Positions 52,415 through 63,392 of a DNA stretch of 64,000 bases are shown piece after piece (the first letter of the stretch is position 1; each line of letters starts with the position of its first letter). The DNA is from Reticulitermes speratus. Taxonomy: Eukaryota; Arthropoda; Insecta; Blattodea; Rhinotermitidae. The DNA lies in contig JAJKFL010000007.1 in NCBI GenBank assembly GCA_021186555.1, positions 26,169,177 through 26,233,176 on the forward strand. The letters run 5' to 3'. Position numbers and translations under genes: made by a program. A model generated the notes under the pieces. The model was not told where the DNA came from. It ran no database searches and saw only the letters and a program-made list of their open reading frames with translations.

Positions 52415-53524
52415 AGCTAAACTAAAAGCCGACAAAGTCACCACTACTGTAAGCACGCGTCAAAATCTTCACTGCACTGACAGCTTCCACATACGAACAG
52501 ACACACATTTTATCGATGTGTACAGAACAAAGCAGTAACATTTCCTCGTCTGCCCTTGTGACAGGGCGATAGGATAATACCTATTTCACAATTGAGTTTA
52601 GACGGTAATTGTGGCGACAAAAGTATTTATAAATTTAACAGTCTCTTGTGAAGTATTACCTAATGGTTTTTGGAAAGAATGTGTGTTCACTGCACGATAC
52701 GAACTGAAAACTTTAAATAAAATTCTGGTTAAATTCAGCCTTCAAAAGACAGGCTGCTTTCACACGGGACACTGTGTCTTACAGGAGCATTTAGAAGACT
52801 AAAGTGGCTCGTGTGAAAGGTCCCATAACACACAATGGCCTGACAGTCTTCGGCAATTGCATGTTCGAAAGCTGAGTGACCCGTGTAAAAGCAGGTCAAT
52901 ATCACAGTAAAAACATCAAAATAATTTTGTGCCATGGTCACCCCTGTGCCATGCAGTATTCTGGAAACATTCAGTAACAGAGGAAGTGAGCCGAGAGAGG
53001 GGAAGAAGGGACTTTAATGGCACCAGAAACTATACAAACAGAATTTATCCGGTTAATCTGCTGACCGCCTCCCTGCGCCGTCGGCATCCAGCTTATAATG
53101 AACCTTGGAATTTGCCAGAAATTGCTGACTGCGTGCTCACGGGAACCGCATATGGCTACTAGTCGACGATGGGGAAAGGTTCTGCGGATTCAGGTAATGC
53201 ACACCAGCTCGTCCATATTCATCGCTGAGCCTAAGATTGTACTTTACAACATCACGCATTCCGCTTGCAGACGGCTGCAGGATGAACAAACTGCCTGAGA
53301 AAGCGACTAAGCCTGTCTGCACATCTGTTGAGCGCAGCCGACGAAGTAATGAACACACGAAATAAATAGCAACGTGGTATAATGCCTTGACAGTCTGGCC
53401 GCTCTGCTTGTCAATAAACTACATATTTTTAACGACCTGGCATTTTGGAAGCTTCAGTTTCTCACGGCGGTGTCGTTGAGGACTCCATTCTTTTGGAATA
53501 TGACGCAGTCACTGGGTAAGCGGT
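52415..53524. other. no recognisable feature
   Basis: Opposed frames near 52611-52941 and 52929-53358 overlap and show no domain. Confidence 0.4.
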
Positions 53525-53572
53525 TCCCGACGTTTCGGAAGAATATAGTGCCTTTATCTTCAAAGGTAATGA
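53525..53572 (-). repeat. hammerhead-like remnant
   Basis: Minus strand: ACC, TTTGAAGATAAAGG, CTTCCGAAACGTC, GGG. The GAAACGTC end is exact; TTGAAGA fits CTGANGA with one change; stem II is weak. Confidence 0.35.
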
Positions 53573-53811
53573 GTCCGACAAGAACTAACCCAAATGTTCA
53601 TTGCCGTGTATATAAAATCCTGTCATTATAATCGATACTCTTCAAGTTTCATTCGGTCACTAGCCTTATTCTCTTCTACATGATCCATTTTAATATTATA
53701 CTGCTTATATAAGAATGAACTGTCTAAGTTTCTTCTTTCATTACGTTTCTTTTCTGTAGCGTAAAACCCAAATCGGGCCTAGACCCTCTCATTGTTGAAG
53801 TTTCTATATCA
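53573..53811. other. no recognisable feature
   Basis: Short AT-rich spacer. Confidence 0.4.
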
Positions 53812-54004
53812 CACAAAATTAGACACACATACACAGGTAGGACTCCTCTGAACGATTGATCAGCTCGTCGCAGAGGCCGCTACCTACACAACAAAAATCA
53901 AACACAAGAGACGAACATCATACCCTCAGCGGATTCGAACCCGCGTTTCCAGCAACGAGAGGCCGAAGACCTCCGCCTTAGACGGCAGGGCCACGAGGAT
54001 CGGC
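53812..54004 (-). mobile_element. SINE-A, diverged
   Basis: Minus strand: GATCCTCGTGGCCCTGCCG, GTCTAAGGCGGAGGTC, B box GGGTTCGAATCCGC, then body A pieces GCCTCTGCGACGAGCTG, AGAGGAGTCCTACCTGTG. The 3' end is absent. Older than other SINE-A copies. Confidence 0.75.
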
Positions 54005-54204
54005 CTTTCATTTTCTTTACTCCATCAAAACTTTGTAGGTTTCTGTACCCGATTTTCTTGATGAAGTATAGGTTTTCAGTCCCGGGTTTGTCTGTAAGAA
54101 ATTTGTACCTCTTTTATTGGTGTTACTTAAAGACTCTGTCAGTTGCCAAGATAGTGTAGCGTAGGTGATGAATGAGTGAATGTAAATAAGTATTGAACAT
54201 TGAC

Positions 54205-54352
54205 GAAATGCTACTGACAGGGCAAACCCGAAGTACGAGGGAAAATGCTCGCCTAAATGCCGCTTCTTTAACCACAAATCCCACACGGATTGATCTGAAA
54301 TTGAAACTGCAGTAAAGTTTCGGGGACTAACATCTTAAGCCATGGCACAGTC
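54205..54352 (-). mobile_element. SINE-C, diverged fragment
   Basis: CTACTGACAGGGCAAACCCG, AAGTACGAGGGAAAATG, ACAAATCCCACACGGATTG, head TTAAGCCATGGCACAG. The B box has decayed to TGAAATTGAAAC. The body 3' end is missing. Confidence 0.7.
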
Positions 54353-55500
54353 TCTATGTGTATATCATCTAGGGTTTCGTTAAAGAGGTGTCCTGGGATG
54401 GATATTAACATCCAGTCTGTATGAACATATCTTCGTACTTTAATTGAGGAAATTTTAGGAAAGAGAAAGAAACCATTTCTTTCAATTAAGCAGCATGCAG
54501 TTTCAGTTTAGTTCAACCGCCTGAAATACAAAAAAAAGTAATGTACGAGTAACGTAATATTTTGGCGCGTTTGCTTAACCATTGTTGCCACTGAAATGCA
54601 AAAATGAAATTTAATTTTTATTGTTGTTGGCCTACATGTGGTTATGAAAAAATACAAAACCGTTGACTGTTGCCATGAAACGCAACAATGGGTTCCTTTC
54701 CACTATTGTTGAGCTACACAATATTACGTACTCTAAACAATAAAATGTACGTAGGTCTTCATGTAAAGTGCCCGATATTTTTGTCCTAATATAACTAAAT
54801 TTGGAATTTCACAACAGTTTTTCCTAATAGTCCCCAGTACCGTATTTCAGGAAAATTCGTCCGGTGGAACCGAGCTGATACATGGGGACAGACGTGACGA
54901 AGCTAAAAGGTGTTTTCCTCTACTGATGCGAAGGAGCTTAAAAAGACCCTTTATACCTGCAAGTTGTAGAGGCAGCAGTTGGCATATAGGCTCCATTATA
55001 GTCGGTTCGAAAGAATTAATTTTATATAAATACTTCAAAAATCTTTACGTACTTCAATTAAAATTATACGGTCATTCATTAAAGGAAGTGTGTTAGCCCA
55101 ATATCGAATACTACCATCCGAACGTATATATTGCCAGTCAAGAAACTGTTTCTTGCCATACTATGTCATTATACACTATCACCGACCTCTACGTCACTGC
55201 ATACTTCCTGACTTCCCTTAAGGACCCACACGTCCTTTAACCCCAAGTTCAAAAAACAATTAAAACACGCAGCACATGTCCCGTGGTCGGCGACAACCCA
55301 CGTCGTGTACTATTAAACGTCACGCCCTTGTCTCAAGTTTCAAATGCCACCTAGTTCAGTTGTTTTGGTCATAAACATGAATTTGTCCACCATCGAGCCG
55401 ATTTGTGGCGATACAAAATTTGATAGACTTTTGGGCTGAACTAACCCTGAAAGTTAAGGCCCACTCCTCATGGGTAATTTGTAACCACTTATTTAATATA
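54353..55500. other. no recognisable feature
   Basis: The minus frame 54847-55038 has no recognisable motif. Confidence 0.4.
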
Positions 55501-55579
55501 CAGGGCATACACAAAAGAATGGTGCGGTTTCAAAAGTGAAAGCTGGTTGTTACCGCACCATTCTTTTGTGTATGCCCTG
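55501..55579. mobile_element. MITE family M2, copy 2 (79 bp)
   Basis: CAGGGCATACACAAAAGAAT then GGTGCGG, and the perfect complement at the right end; TA flanks at 55499-55500 and 55580-55581. The centre (TTTCAAAAGTGAAAGCTGG) differs from copy 1, so ends are conserved and the loop is free. Confidence 0.95.
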
Positions 55580-56533
55580 TATATGCGGTCAGGTTTAATA
55601 TTCTGAGGTCAAATCCCCCATGCACCAGCACAGGATGCGCTATGGGAGTTTGAAGGCTGCTGAACAAACCGACAGAATGATTGAATTGATGTACTCAGCA
55701 GTATTACAAACCCTTTCTATTTATCAATGAGTCTGCTACAGGCTATTTCTCAAGTACAAATACGTATTCTAGCTCTGAAATGAATTTTTGATTAAGAAAG
55801 AAACTTTGTAGCAACCAACAATCAATAGGAAGTTCTTTTCCCATTCAAGTACCACTCTATAACTAAAAAACATAAAATTTCTACAACTGAAAAAAGTAGA
55901 CTACCAACTCCAAGATTCAGTGTCCCTTAGTGGCTCATAATTGCACAGTCAATCACAAAATTCCCTGCTTTTTATAGAACCGAAAGTTTTGTTTCCCTAT
56001 TCAAGAGGTCCGCACGTTTAAAAAATAAATTTTGAGTAATGTAAGAGGCAATTGTAATCGGCTCGGAGGCCACAGTTAATATAACAGGAATACAGAAAGC
56101 AACGACACCATGTTCTTGTTATAGCCACTGTAGACAGTAACTGTATCACCACAAGTAACTACATATTACTTTCCGTCCGTCCCCCCAGAACCTCCCTGCA
56201 ACAGATGCACATACCAGCACGTAACGCATGTGATGGTTTCTGTAACCCCCCCCCCCCCCACGTTTAAATCGTTTCCTAGACACTGCCATTATATAAGTCG
56301 TGAAACGTAACGACGCCACTACACGTAATCACCAGCGATCCAGGTCCTGCATCGCAGCATTCAAACCTGACATACGCTATTCCAAGAAGGATGTGAGACA
56401 CACACAGCTCACACAGATTGATGACGTTTAATCTATCGTCAGTCAAATATTGCCTACGTGTTGCAAGTCTAACCAATCGAATTTTGCATCTCATAATTAC
56501 TGGGTTATTTATTTATTATTTATTTATGTAGTT
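55580..56533. other. no gene; poly(C) run
   Basis: C run at 56246-56259. Otherwise featureless. Confidence 0.45.
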
Positions 56534-56546
56534 ATTTATTTAGCGC

Positions 56547-56806
56547 CGATCCCAGTGGCCGCGCGGTCTAAAGGCGTGGGTCTACGGCCGCTCGCTTACT
56601 GGGATTGTGGGTTCGAATCCCGCCGGGGGCATGTATGTCTGTCTGTTGTGAGTGTTGTGTGTTGTCAGGTAGAGGTCTCTGCGTCGGCTGGTCCCTCGTC
56701 CAGAGGAGTCCTACCGACTGTGGTGTGTCTGAGTGTGATCGTGAAGCCTCGAAAAAAAATGAGGCGGCCTAGGCCCCCAAGGGCTGTCGAGCCATTTGAA
56801 AAAAAA
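56547..56806 (+). mobile_element. SINE-A with 13-bp TSD
   Basis: CGATCCCAGTGGCCGCGCGG, GGCGTGGGTCTACGGCCGC, B box GGTTCGAATCCCGCC, complete body A to GGGCTGTCGAGCCATTTG and A tail. TSD ATTTATTTAGCGC, perfect, at 56534-56546 and 56807-56819. Promoter boxes are close to consensus. The 126-residue frame 56450-56830 is a SINE reading. Confidence 0.96.
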
Positions 56807-56819
56807 ATTTATTTAGCGC

Positions 56820-58040
56820 AACTGCCTTAACAGACTCCTGGAAAATCTGTTCCTCTCTGTTTATCTCGAGAAAAATGTCTCGAGAAAAATATCTGCAATA
56901 ACCATAAATATTAATTAATTTATTATTTTCCTCTTCCACCTCAGACTTCAACATTGCCCGTAATTTCACAGTAACTACATTTTACAAAATTTAAATATAT
57001 TTTTACATACCATAACGGCTTTTAAGGTGGTTACGACTATTGTCATTGCGTCACTTAGCGACTCTGCTTGAACTGCACTTGATAAATGCACGAAGATAAG
57101 CATGAATAGTGGCTAGGCTAGGATTTGAGAACAACCAGGGCAGGTGGATGGTACTGGTCCAGCAATTCCCGCAACATCTTCAAAACCTCTGTGTAAGAAG
57201 ACGTGATGGCACAAGCAGGATCCGAGTCGCGTACACCGAGAGTTACGTACCAGCTGTATCACCCTGTTCAGAGGCTTGAAATTTCCTCTGCAGACCTCAG
57301 CAAGTGCCACCAAACTTGTACCGCTAAATCTCCCATACGCAATCTCAGAGACGCTCGCTTGTATCTTCAAGACGATCTAACAGCCGAGACATCCTAGTAG
57401 CTTTCGGAAACATCTGTGGCCCCTTCTCCCTACCTCAACTCTTAAGGCTGCCCACCCTCTGCTGTTGCAGTATAAATTACTGCACCACTATGACCCGTCT
57501 GTGATACACATGGTGAAGAGAAAAGTGACCTATATGGCACCTCATGCCTATGGTACAAGAAATATCTTTGTAATCGTAGATTTGCATACAATAACGCCAT
57601 ATCTGACGGAAAAAATTAATGTTTTATAAAATAAAATACATTTACATTTCACCAGTTTGTGGTGCGCCAGTTATGTAAAACGAAGAAAGATATAGATAAA
57701 TTTTTAAAACTTTCGGAGCTCGTGGGTTGATACAAAACGCATGGAATAAAAGGAAAATGGGCTGAAGAGCAGCTCACACTGAAATGTGTGCCGATTATAC
57801 TGACTGTGAAGGTGCATAAGGGCTGAGAACGATATACCGCTTTACATTATTTATAATTTAATAAAATTAAATAATTTCACACCTACGTTGCAAGCAGTTT
57901 TTCTGATTATTACACACTTTCCGAAAGTGACGGGTTATATCCCATACGGATATAATAAGGCCATTTGTCATTATGTCTTTACTAATACTGGAAAGAAGTA
58001 AATTTTTCGTATAAGTTTTAAAACTTTCGCGGCGACATGA
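56820..58040. other. no recognisable feature
   Basis: 57203-57397 and 57113-57370 are overlapping opposite-strand frames without domains. Confidence 0.4.
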
Positions 58041-58226
58041 TTCAATATAGTCTTCTCGGGCGCACAGCCGCGTCAATTCGTTTGAATACAACGTTTCGGG
58101 GACTAGCTCCGTCCCCTTCCTCAGGCAAATCAGTTTTGCCTGAGGAAGGGGACGGAGCTAGTCACCGAAACGTTGTATTGAAACGAATTGACGCGGCTGT
58201 GAGACCGAGAAGACTATATTGAATTT
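58041..58226. mobile_element. fold-back with two opposed hammerhead-like motifs
   Basis: Arms of about 85 bases (TTCAATATAGTCTTCTCGG, CACAGCCGCGTCAATTCG, GGACTAGCTCCGTCCCC) around CAAATCAGTTTTG. Each arm holds CTGAGGA, A, GGGGAC, loop GGAGCTA, GTCCCC, GAAACGTT, G. In the plus-strand arm stem II has one mismatch (GTCACC); the minus-strand arm pairs perfectly. Confidence 0.85.
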
Positions 58227-58574
58227 TTCGTAGTTATATACACAGAACTTGCTAATCGTAACTAATTATAAAATATATATATTACGATTTGTGAAGGTAC
58301 ACTGTGTAACTTTGAAAATGACATTCTAAAAAAATATTGGCATTATTATAGCCATTTAACTTACAACAACAAAAGTCATTCTATAAAACAACCACACACT
58401 ACTTAGCAGTCCATACTTACGTGTAAGTTTCATACAGTCGAAATATTATTATTATTTACGATATTGTAGCAAATTATTAGTCGAAAAAATGTATAATAAA
58501 ATATAAAATTATTGCCAGAAATATACCAGTTTAAGATTGGCCTCTGATACTGTCAGCTATACAATGGACAGAAC
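58227..58574. other. no recognisable feature
   Basis: AT-rich. Confidence 0.4.
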
Positions 58575-58745
58575 TCAATGGAAATAAGGTGTTTGGATAA
58601 AGACTGGATTCAGCTTGCTCAGGTTAGTGTGCATTTGCGGGCTCTTGCGAACACATTAACGAAGATTCGTGTTCCACAAAGAGCTGGAAATATCTTCATT
58701 ATTTCAATTAATAGTAGCTTCTAAGGAAGGACTCTGCTCATAGAT
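58575..58745 (+). pseudogene. LINE-2 3'-end fragment, degraded
   Basis: ATAAAGACTGGATTCAGCTT corresponds to the DWI.LA codons, then GGGCTCTTGCGAACACATTA and the 3' UTR string TAGCTTCTAAGGAAGGACTC. Matches 23585-23765 but more mutated. Confidence 0.65.
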
Positions 58746-59046
58746 TTAGGTAACTAGTTCAAAGGTTATTTTAGGATGTAGGACATAGCTGTTCCATACA
58801 ACAGTAAAGGAAATTGCTTGATGAACTGAGTAAGTTTACACCTGTTAATGATGGTTCTACCTCTGAGAAATACGTCTGTACTATTCCACCAGCTAATAAT
58901 AAATAATAATAATAATAATAATAATAGCATTACATACATCGTAAAAGCAACTACAGAACAGTTGAAACACTAGATACCTAGAAACCTAGAAACATGATTT
59001 GTTTCAGGTATGTAATTGTAAATATCCTACATAAAGATGTCAACAA

Positions 59047-59081
<35 letters not shown>

Positions 59082-59400
59082 TAACAGAGGCGATGCTCAT
59101 TTCGAAAATTTGTAAACCATCATTTTAGAGAAAATGAGATTCTTACTCTAAATAACGAATAATGAATATACTTCCACGGCATCTTGAAGGGCAGTAAGTG
59201 TATGAACATGACATAAAAAATCTCGTCAAATACAACAAATCCTGTATAAAAGACAAAGTTTTATAACACGGCGGATATTCGATTGAAGTTGTAGAATGGA
59301 AACTTTCGATGAGTTGGGTGAAATGCTAACTTACAGCATTATTACATGCTAAAGTTTACATGAAACAGTATTATATATATACAGACCCTGAACGCTGAGT
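58746..59400. repeat. AT-rich with two (AAT)n microsatellites
   Basis: (AAT)n tracts at 58896-58926 and 59048-59080 separated by ordinary AT-rich sequence. Confidence 0.8.
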
Positions 59401-59409
59401 CGAGGGACA

Positions 59410-59870
59410 TTACAGAAGAAGAAAGAGAGAATTTATAGTTTATTTGGCGACGCTGCCAGTTGCAGTGACTGGAATATGTAGTGTCGAGAAGAGGGAATAA
59501 CACGAAGGGATAGGAAACGGTAGGACAGAAGAGATAGATCAACACAGAGAAAGGAGATAAGAAGAACGGAGAAGAATAAAAACACGAGGGAAATAAGAAT
59601 GACACAAAGAAAAGAGAAGAAGACGTGACTGAAAAGAATGGGAATAAGAAAAGTGGAACGACAAGAAGAGAAAGATAGGAGGGGAAAAAAATGATTAACA
59701 AATGAAAAGGACAGTTAAAGAAGGAAAGGCAAAAAGGTACGAAGAGAAGAAGAAGAAGAATACATGGAAATGAAAGAGAATAACACGAAGAGAAAGAATA
59801 TAGGGAGAAAGAAACAAGGAAAGCGAGGAGAAAAAATAAACAGAAAAGGAAAAACAGGAAAAGAATGTTT
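59410..59870 (+). repeat. long purine-rich tract
   Basis: About 460 bases in which the plus strand is mostly A and G (GAAGAGAAGAAGAAGAAG-like segments). The opposite strand yields the longest open frame of the window (218 codons, 59342-59998), made of Phe, Leu, Ser and Pro; this follows from the strand bias, not from selection on protein. Confidence 0.8.
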
Positions 59871-59892
59871 TCTTGTTTATTTAGTGTAATGT

Positions 59893-60178
59893 GAAGCCGG
59901 CAGAGCTCAGTCAGTATAGTGATTGGGCTGTGGGCTGGATGACGGAAAAATCGTACTTCAATTACCGACAGACTAGCCAGACTAGCTCCGAGGCCCACTC
60001 AGCCTCGTTCTCAATATGTATCGGGGTCCTTTGCCCGGGCATAAAACGGCCGGCTTGTATATCTCTCCACTCACCGACAGTTAGTACTGATTTTAAGAAT
60101 GAGTGGAGGTATACTTCCACTCCCCCACATGCCTTGACGGCGTGTACAAAGACACCGTTACATTTACTTTTACCTTTT
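59893..60178 (+). mobile_element. SINE-D-like, diverged
   Basis: GAAGCCGGCAGAGCTCAGTC, GTGATTGGGCTGTGGGC, then CCGAGGCCCACTCAGCC, ATGTATCGGGGTCC, TGCCCGGGCATAAAACGGCC, CTCTCCACTCACCGACAG, ATGCCTTGACGG and a TTACATTTACTTTTACC tail. The B box is decayed. Frames 59891-60205 and 59962-60243 are its shadows. Confidence 0.75.
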
Positions 60179-60632
60179 TCATGTAACTCTCTTATAATAA
60201 CATAAATACATTTATTCTCTATACATACATACAGTGTCAGCATATGAGAATTAATATATTGTTGAACGGTAGGAAAATTAGTTAGTTACAAAATTTTAAA
60301 GGGCTTGGTGGGAAACGATCGTGACCTATTTTGAGATACTGTACCGTTTTATGTCTGGACGGACTGAGTAATACAACCATAAACCATATTTAGCTTTATC
60401 TTTATATTTTCCTCCTTACTCTTACTCTATTCCTATATATTTTATTCATCTGTATTAGCTGATTGCATTATCGGTACCCCTAGCTCCTTTACGTTGTCTC
60501 TATCCACCCCTCCCTCACCCTGGTTTAACCTTATTGGCTGTCATCACGCCTACTGATTACTACCCCGCGCGCACTTTCCGTATAGAGTCCACGTTACAGG
60601 TGCTGGCTTTCTTTCCTTCCTACTCGAACTCT
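60179..60632. other. no recognisable feature
   Basis: Pyrimidine-rich in places, nothing more. Confidence 0.4.
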
Positions 60633-60752
60633 TAACCCGTGAAGATGGTACCGATACGTTGTCCCGAAACGTCGGTAAACAATTACCACACGACGCCGCG
60701 TAATATCCCAGAAGAGTGCAGATCTCATCAACATAGCGGCGGAAGCTTTAGA
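60633..60752 (+). ncRNA. hammerhead-like motif with conserved 3' tail
   Basis: GTGAAGA, T, GGTAC/GTCCC weakened stem II, GAAACGTC, GGTAAACAATTACCACACGA, CGCCGCGTAATATCCCAG, CATAGCGGCGGAAGC. Nearly identical to 2083-2200 over the tail, 58 kb away on the same strand. Stem II is mismatched here, so the tail is better conserved than the motif. Confidence 0.45.
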
Positions 60753-60774
60753 TCAATGTTGAACCATAAACTCA

Positions 60775-60858
60775 GTACGTGCAGCCGGTGTTCTTGGCGA
60801 GATTCGAAGCTGACGTCTACCAAATCACTCAACAGCTTTACCGCTTGAGCCGACGTTT
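60775..60858 (-). repeat. degraded tRNA-like SINE head
   Basis: Minus strand: GGCTCAAGCGGTAAAGCTG (A-box-like) and GCTTCGAATCTCGCC (B-box-like) at tRNA spacing. No body recognised. Confidence 0.4.
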
Positions 60859-61394
60859 CTCGGTCATAATAAGCTACTGTTCAGAACACTATCCCTCCTC
60901 GCAACTGATTCACTTTGTGTACATGGTCCCACCGAACGTCGTGGTGTAATGGGCAGGAGGCTTGCTTTTTGTTTGGGAGGTTTCGGGAAGCATTCTGGGT
61001 TTTGACTTCGTACATCCTGCCCGAAGAAAATCCCCCAAGAAAATTCTGGAATAGTACCGTAACAGTGACACGGCAGAGGATTTCTTCAGTCTTCCGGGCC
61101 CATTCATAAAAGCGACGGGAAGTGCCTTGAAATAAATTGACACAGGATCCTCCTATTTTCTATTAATCCTCTAAGGTAAGAATGGCGAAACCTTTATAAG
61201 ACCGCTTACCACAATTGAAGAGCAACATGTTCTGCACACACGGAATTAAATTCGGACATAAATCTACAAACACATTAACATTCCTTAATAATTCAGCATG
61301 TCTACTATTTATCAAAATATTTCTGTAAAAAGAATTTCTGTTGCGAAATTTGGGATTCCAACAGCGATGCTAACGAAGAGCCATGTCTTCTTTA
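60859..61394. other. no gene; possible SINE
   Basis: 60930-61140 has GTCGTGGTGTAATGGGCAGG as a possible tRNA-like head but no clear B box. Opposed frames there are not genes. Confidence 0.35.
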
Positions 61395-61610
61395 ACGTTA
61401 CACCGTGTGGACTGGTAAACAGTTACATGATTTTCTAAGGACCGTATTCCATCCATTTTGAGAGTCAAAGAGTCGAGGTCCGTTCTGGGACAGCTTGGTA
61501 CTGAAGATGGAGGCAGCAATCTCCCCCGAAATGTAGGTAAATATTTATGAGTCGAAACGGCTTAACGTACCAACAGACTTAAAATCTTCATCAACTTCGC
61601 TGTGAAAACC
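61395..61610. repeat. hammerhead-like unit and tails, both strands
   Basis: Left: GTTACACCGTGTGGACTGGT (the tail on the minus strand). Right: CTGAAGA (61501-61507), T, GGAGG/CCCCC imperfect stem II, GAAATGTAGG, then GAGTCGAAACGGC and ATCTTCATCAACTTCGCTGT (tail, plus strand). Looks like a decayed fold-back of the same family. Confidence 0.4.
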
Positions 61611-62977
61611 TCATATGTCGCAATTTGAAGTGTTTTACGAGACACGCCGATATGCCACTGTTGCAGGATGACCACTAGGTCGTATGAACCACGTGCTATT
61701 CTACTGTACACAGTACAAGCAGAGTCCCCATAACCCGTGCAGCATCTTACAGCCATAATGTTGCGACTCCAACTTTTGGGGGCGGGGGTCGTCCTACCAT
61801 AACTTTATTCCCGTTGTGTATGGATGAAGTTAGGAAATTCCTGCTTTTAAGTCCTTAGGGACAGATACCGTTACTTACTTCGGAAAGTTGCAACGTTTGG
61901 ACATATTGAGTGGATTTGGTAACAACCTGCAAGCTATGGCTAATTTTCGCCATTTTTCTTTCTATGATATTCAGTATCACAACGTAGATGAAGTTACATG
62001 CATTTTCTATAAGCCTGTCAACATAAAAGCCGCTTAAAATTCTATAAATCCATGGCACAAAATCTTTCTTTAAAAGTACAAAGTTATTCAGCTGGACATA
62101 TTCCCTGTTCTGGTCTCCAAAGTTTACACTCTGTACTCACGAGTTATCGCCATTCGAACCTCATTTCTTCAAAATACGATTTAATTATCCACCCATTAAT
62201 GTGTATGTCTTTAAGACTATCTTCTTGCCAGTAGGCTTCAGAATAACGAATGTATGCATTTCTCATTTCGTCCATTCCTACTCAGATGTCCTCCCATTAC
62301 ATCCATTTCGATCACAAAAATAGCAGCTAACAATTAAAAAACATGACGTTTGTCACTGTGTAATTGTCATCATCTCTCCTAAATCCCAGTTTAATTTTCA
62401 GCACTCATTTCTGATTCACCTTAATTCCCTTAGTACGTGCAGCCCTAAGGCTGACTACCATACATCCAGCACACCAACGTAAAACAACCGGCAGCAGGTT
62501 ATGGCAATAACTTCATATTACAAGTATATCAAATTTTAACAACTCCCTGTCAGGCCTATATGGATTGCAAAGAAAACTTAGCAGTAATTTCAAGTTACGG
62601 GCCCCACACATCCTTTACAACTAAAGGAAGAGCGCCATTTGACCACATACTTGAACCAGTTTTAAAGTCTCTTAAAATCCTCACACGTATGTTTAGGAGA
62701 TCCAGTTTAATATTATCCTCCCATCTACTCCTTCGCCTAACTGGCCTCTAAGAGCATACATAACATTTTTCTTCTAAGGTTTAGCTTAATTGTAAAATCA
62801 GAACTTAGCCGCATTGGTAAACAAGATTTTTTCTCTTTAAGTTAACTACGAGTATTTCCCATCAAGTGCCACGAAACAATTTAAGTTTTTTCGGAACAGT
62901 CCATGGAGTTTCGGCAATATTTTTCGCACAATTTTACGCATGGAATTAAAAATTAAATTGAGAACATTTCCTTATAT
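61611..62977. other. no recognisable feature
   Basis: AT-rich. Frames at 61562-61756, 61855-62058, 62052-62234 and 62560-62751 show no motif. Confidence 0.4.
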
Positions 62978-62978
62978 A

Positions 62979-63245
62979 CGCGGTGGCACAGTTGGTTGAG
63001 GCACTGCGCTACAAACCGGAAGGTCGCGGGTTCGATTCCCGCTGGTATCATTGGTATTTTTCACTAACTTACTCCTTCCGGCCGCACTACGGCCGTAGGG
63101 TCGACTCAGCGTCTAACAGAAATGAGTACCAGGGGTATCTCCTGGGGGTAAAGGTGGCCGGAGCCTAGGGCCGACAAACTTGTCACCTTCATGTGCAGAT
63201 TGTCTAGAAATTATGGGAGTCTCAACCTCCTGGAGCCCAACAGCC
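62979..63245 (+). mobile_element. SINE-E, plus strand
   Basis: CGGTGGCACAGTTGGTTGAG, GCACTGCGCTACAAACC, B box GCGGGTTCGATTCCCG, GGTCGACTCAGCGTC, AGAAATGAGTACCAGG, CCTGGGGGTAAAGGTGGCCG, GTGCAGATTGTCTAGAAATT, CAACCTCCTGGAGCCC. The only plus-strand SINE-E here and the clearest head. No TSD found. Confidence 0.92.
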
Positions 63246-63392
63246 TTACATTCTATTGTGTTCCGATACATTTCACAGCGCAAGTTAGGCAACGGTCAAG
63301 GTCCTGGCTAGTGTCTGCAGACAGCCGGTGCCTATATCGGCAGTGTTCCACAAACTGTCTTCAAGTTAGTACGGTGGCAGTATTTAAAACAG

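Noticed and set aside
59342..59998. 218-codon open frame, minus strand, very hydrophobic
   Set aside because: It is the complement of a purine tract. Residues are almost only Phe, Leu, Ser and Pro with no pattern of separate membrane segments, and its start lies in a SINE head.
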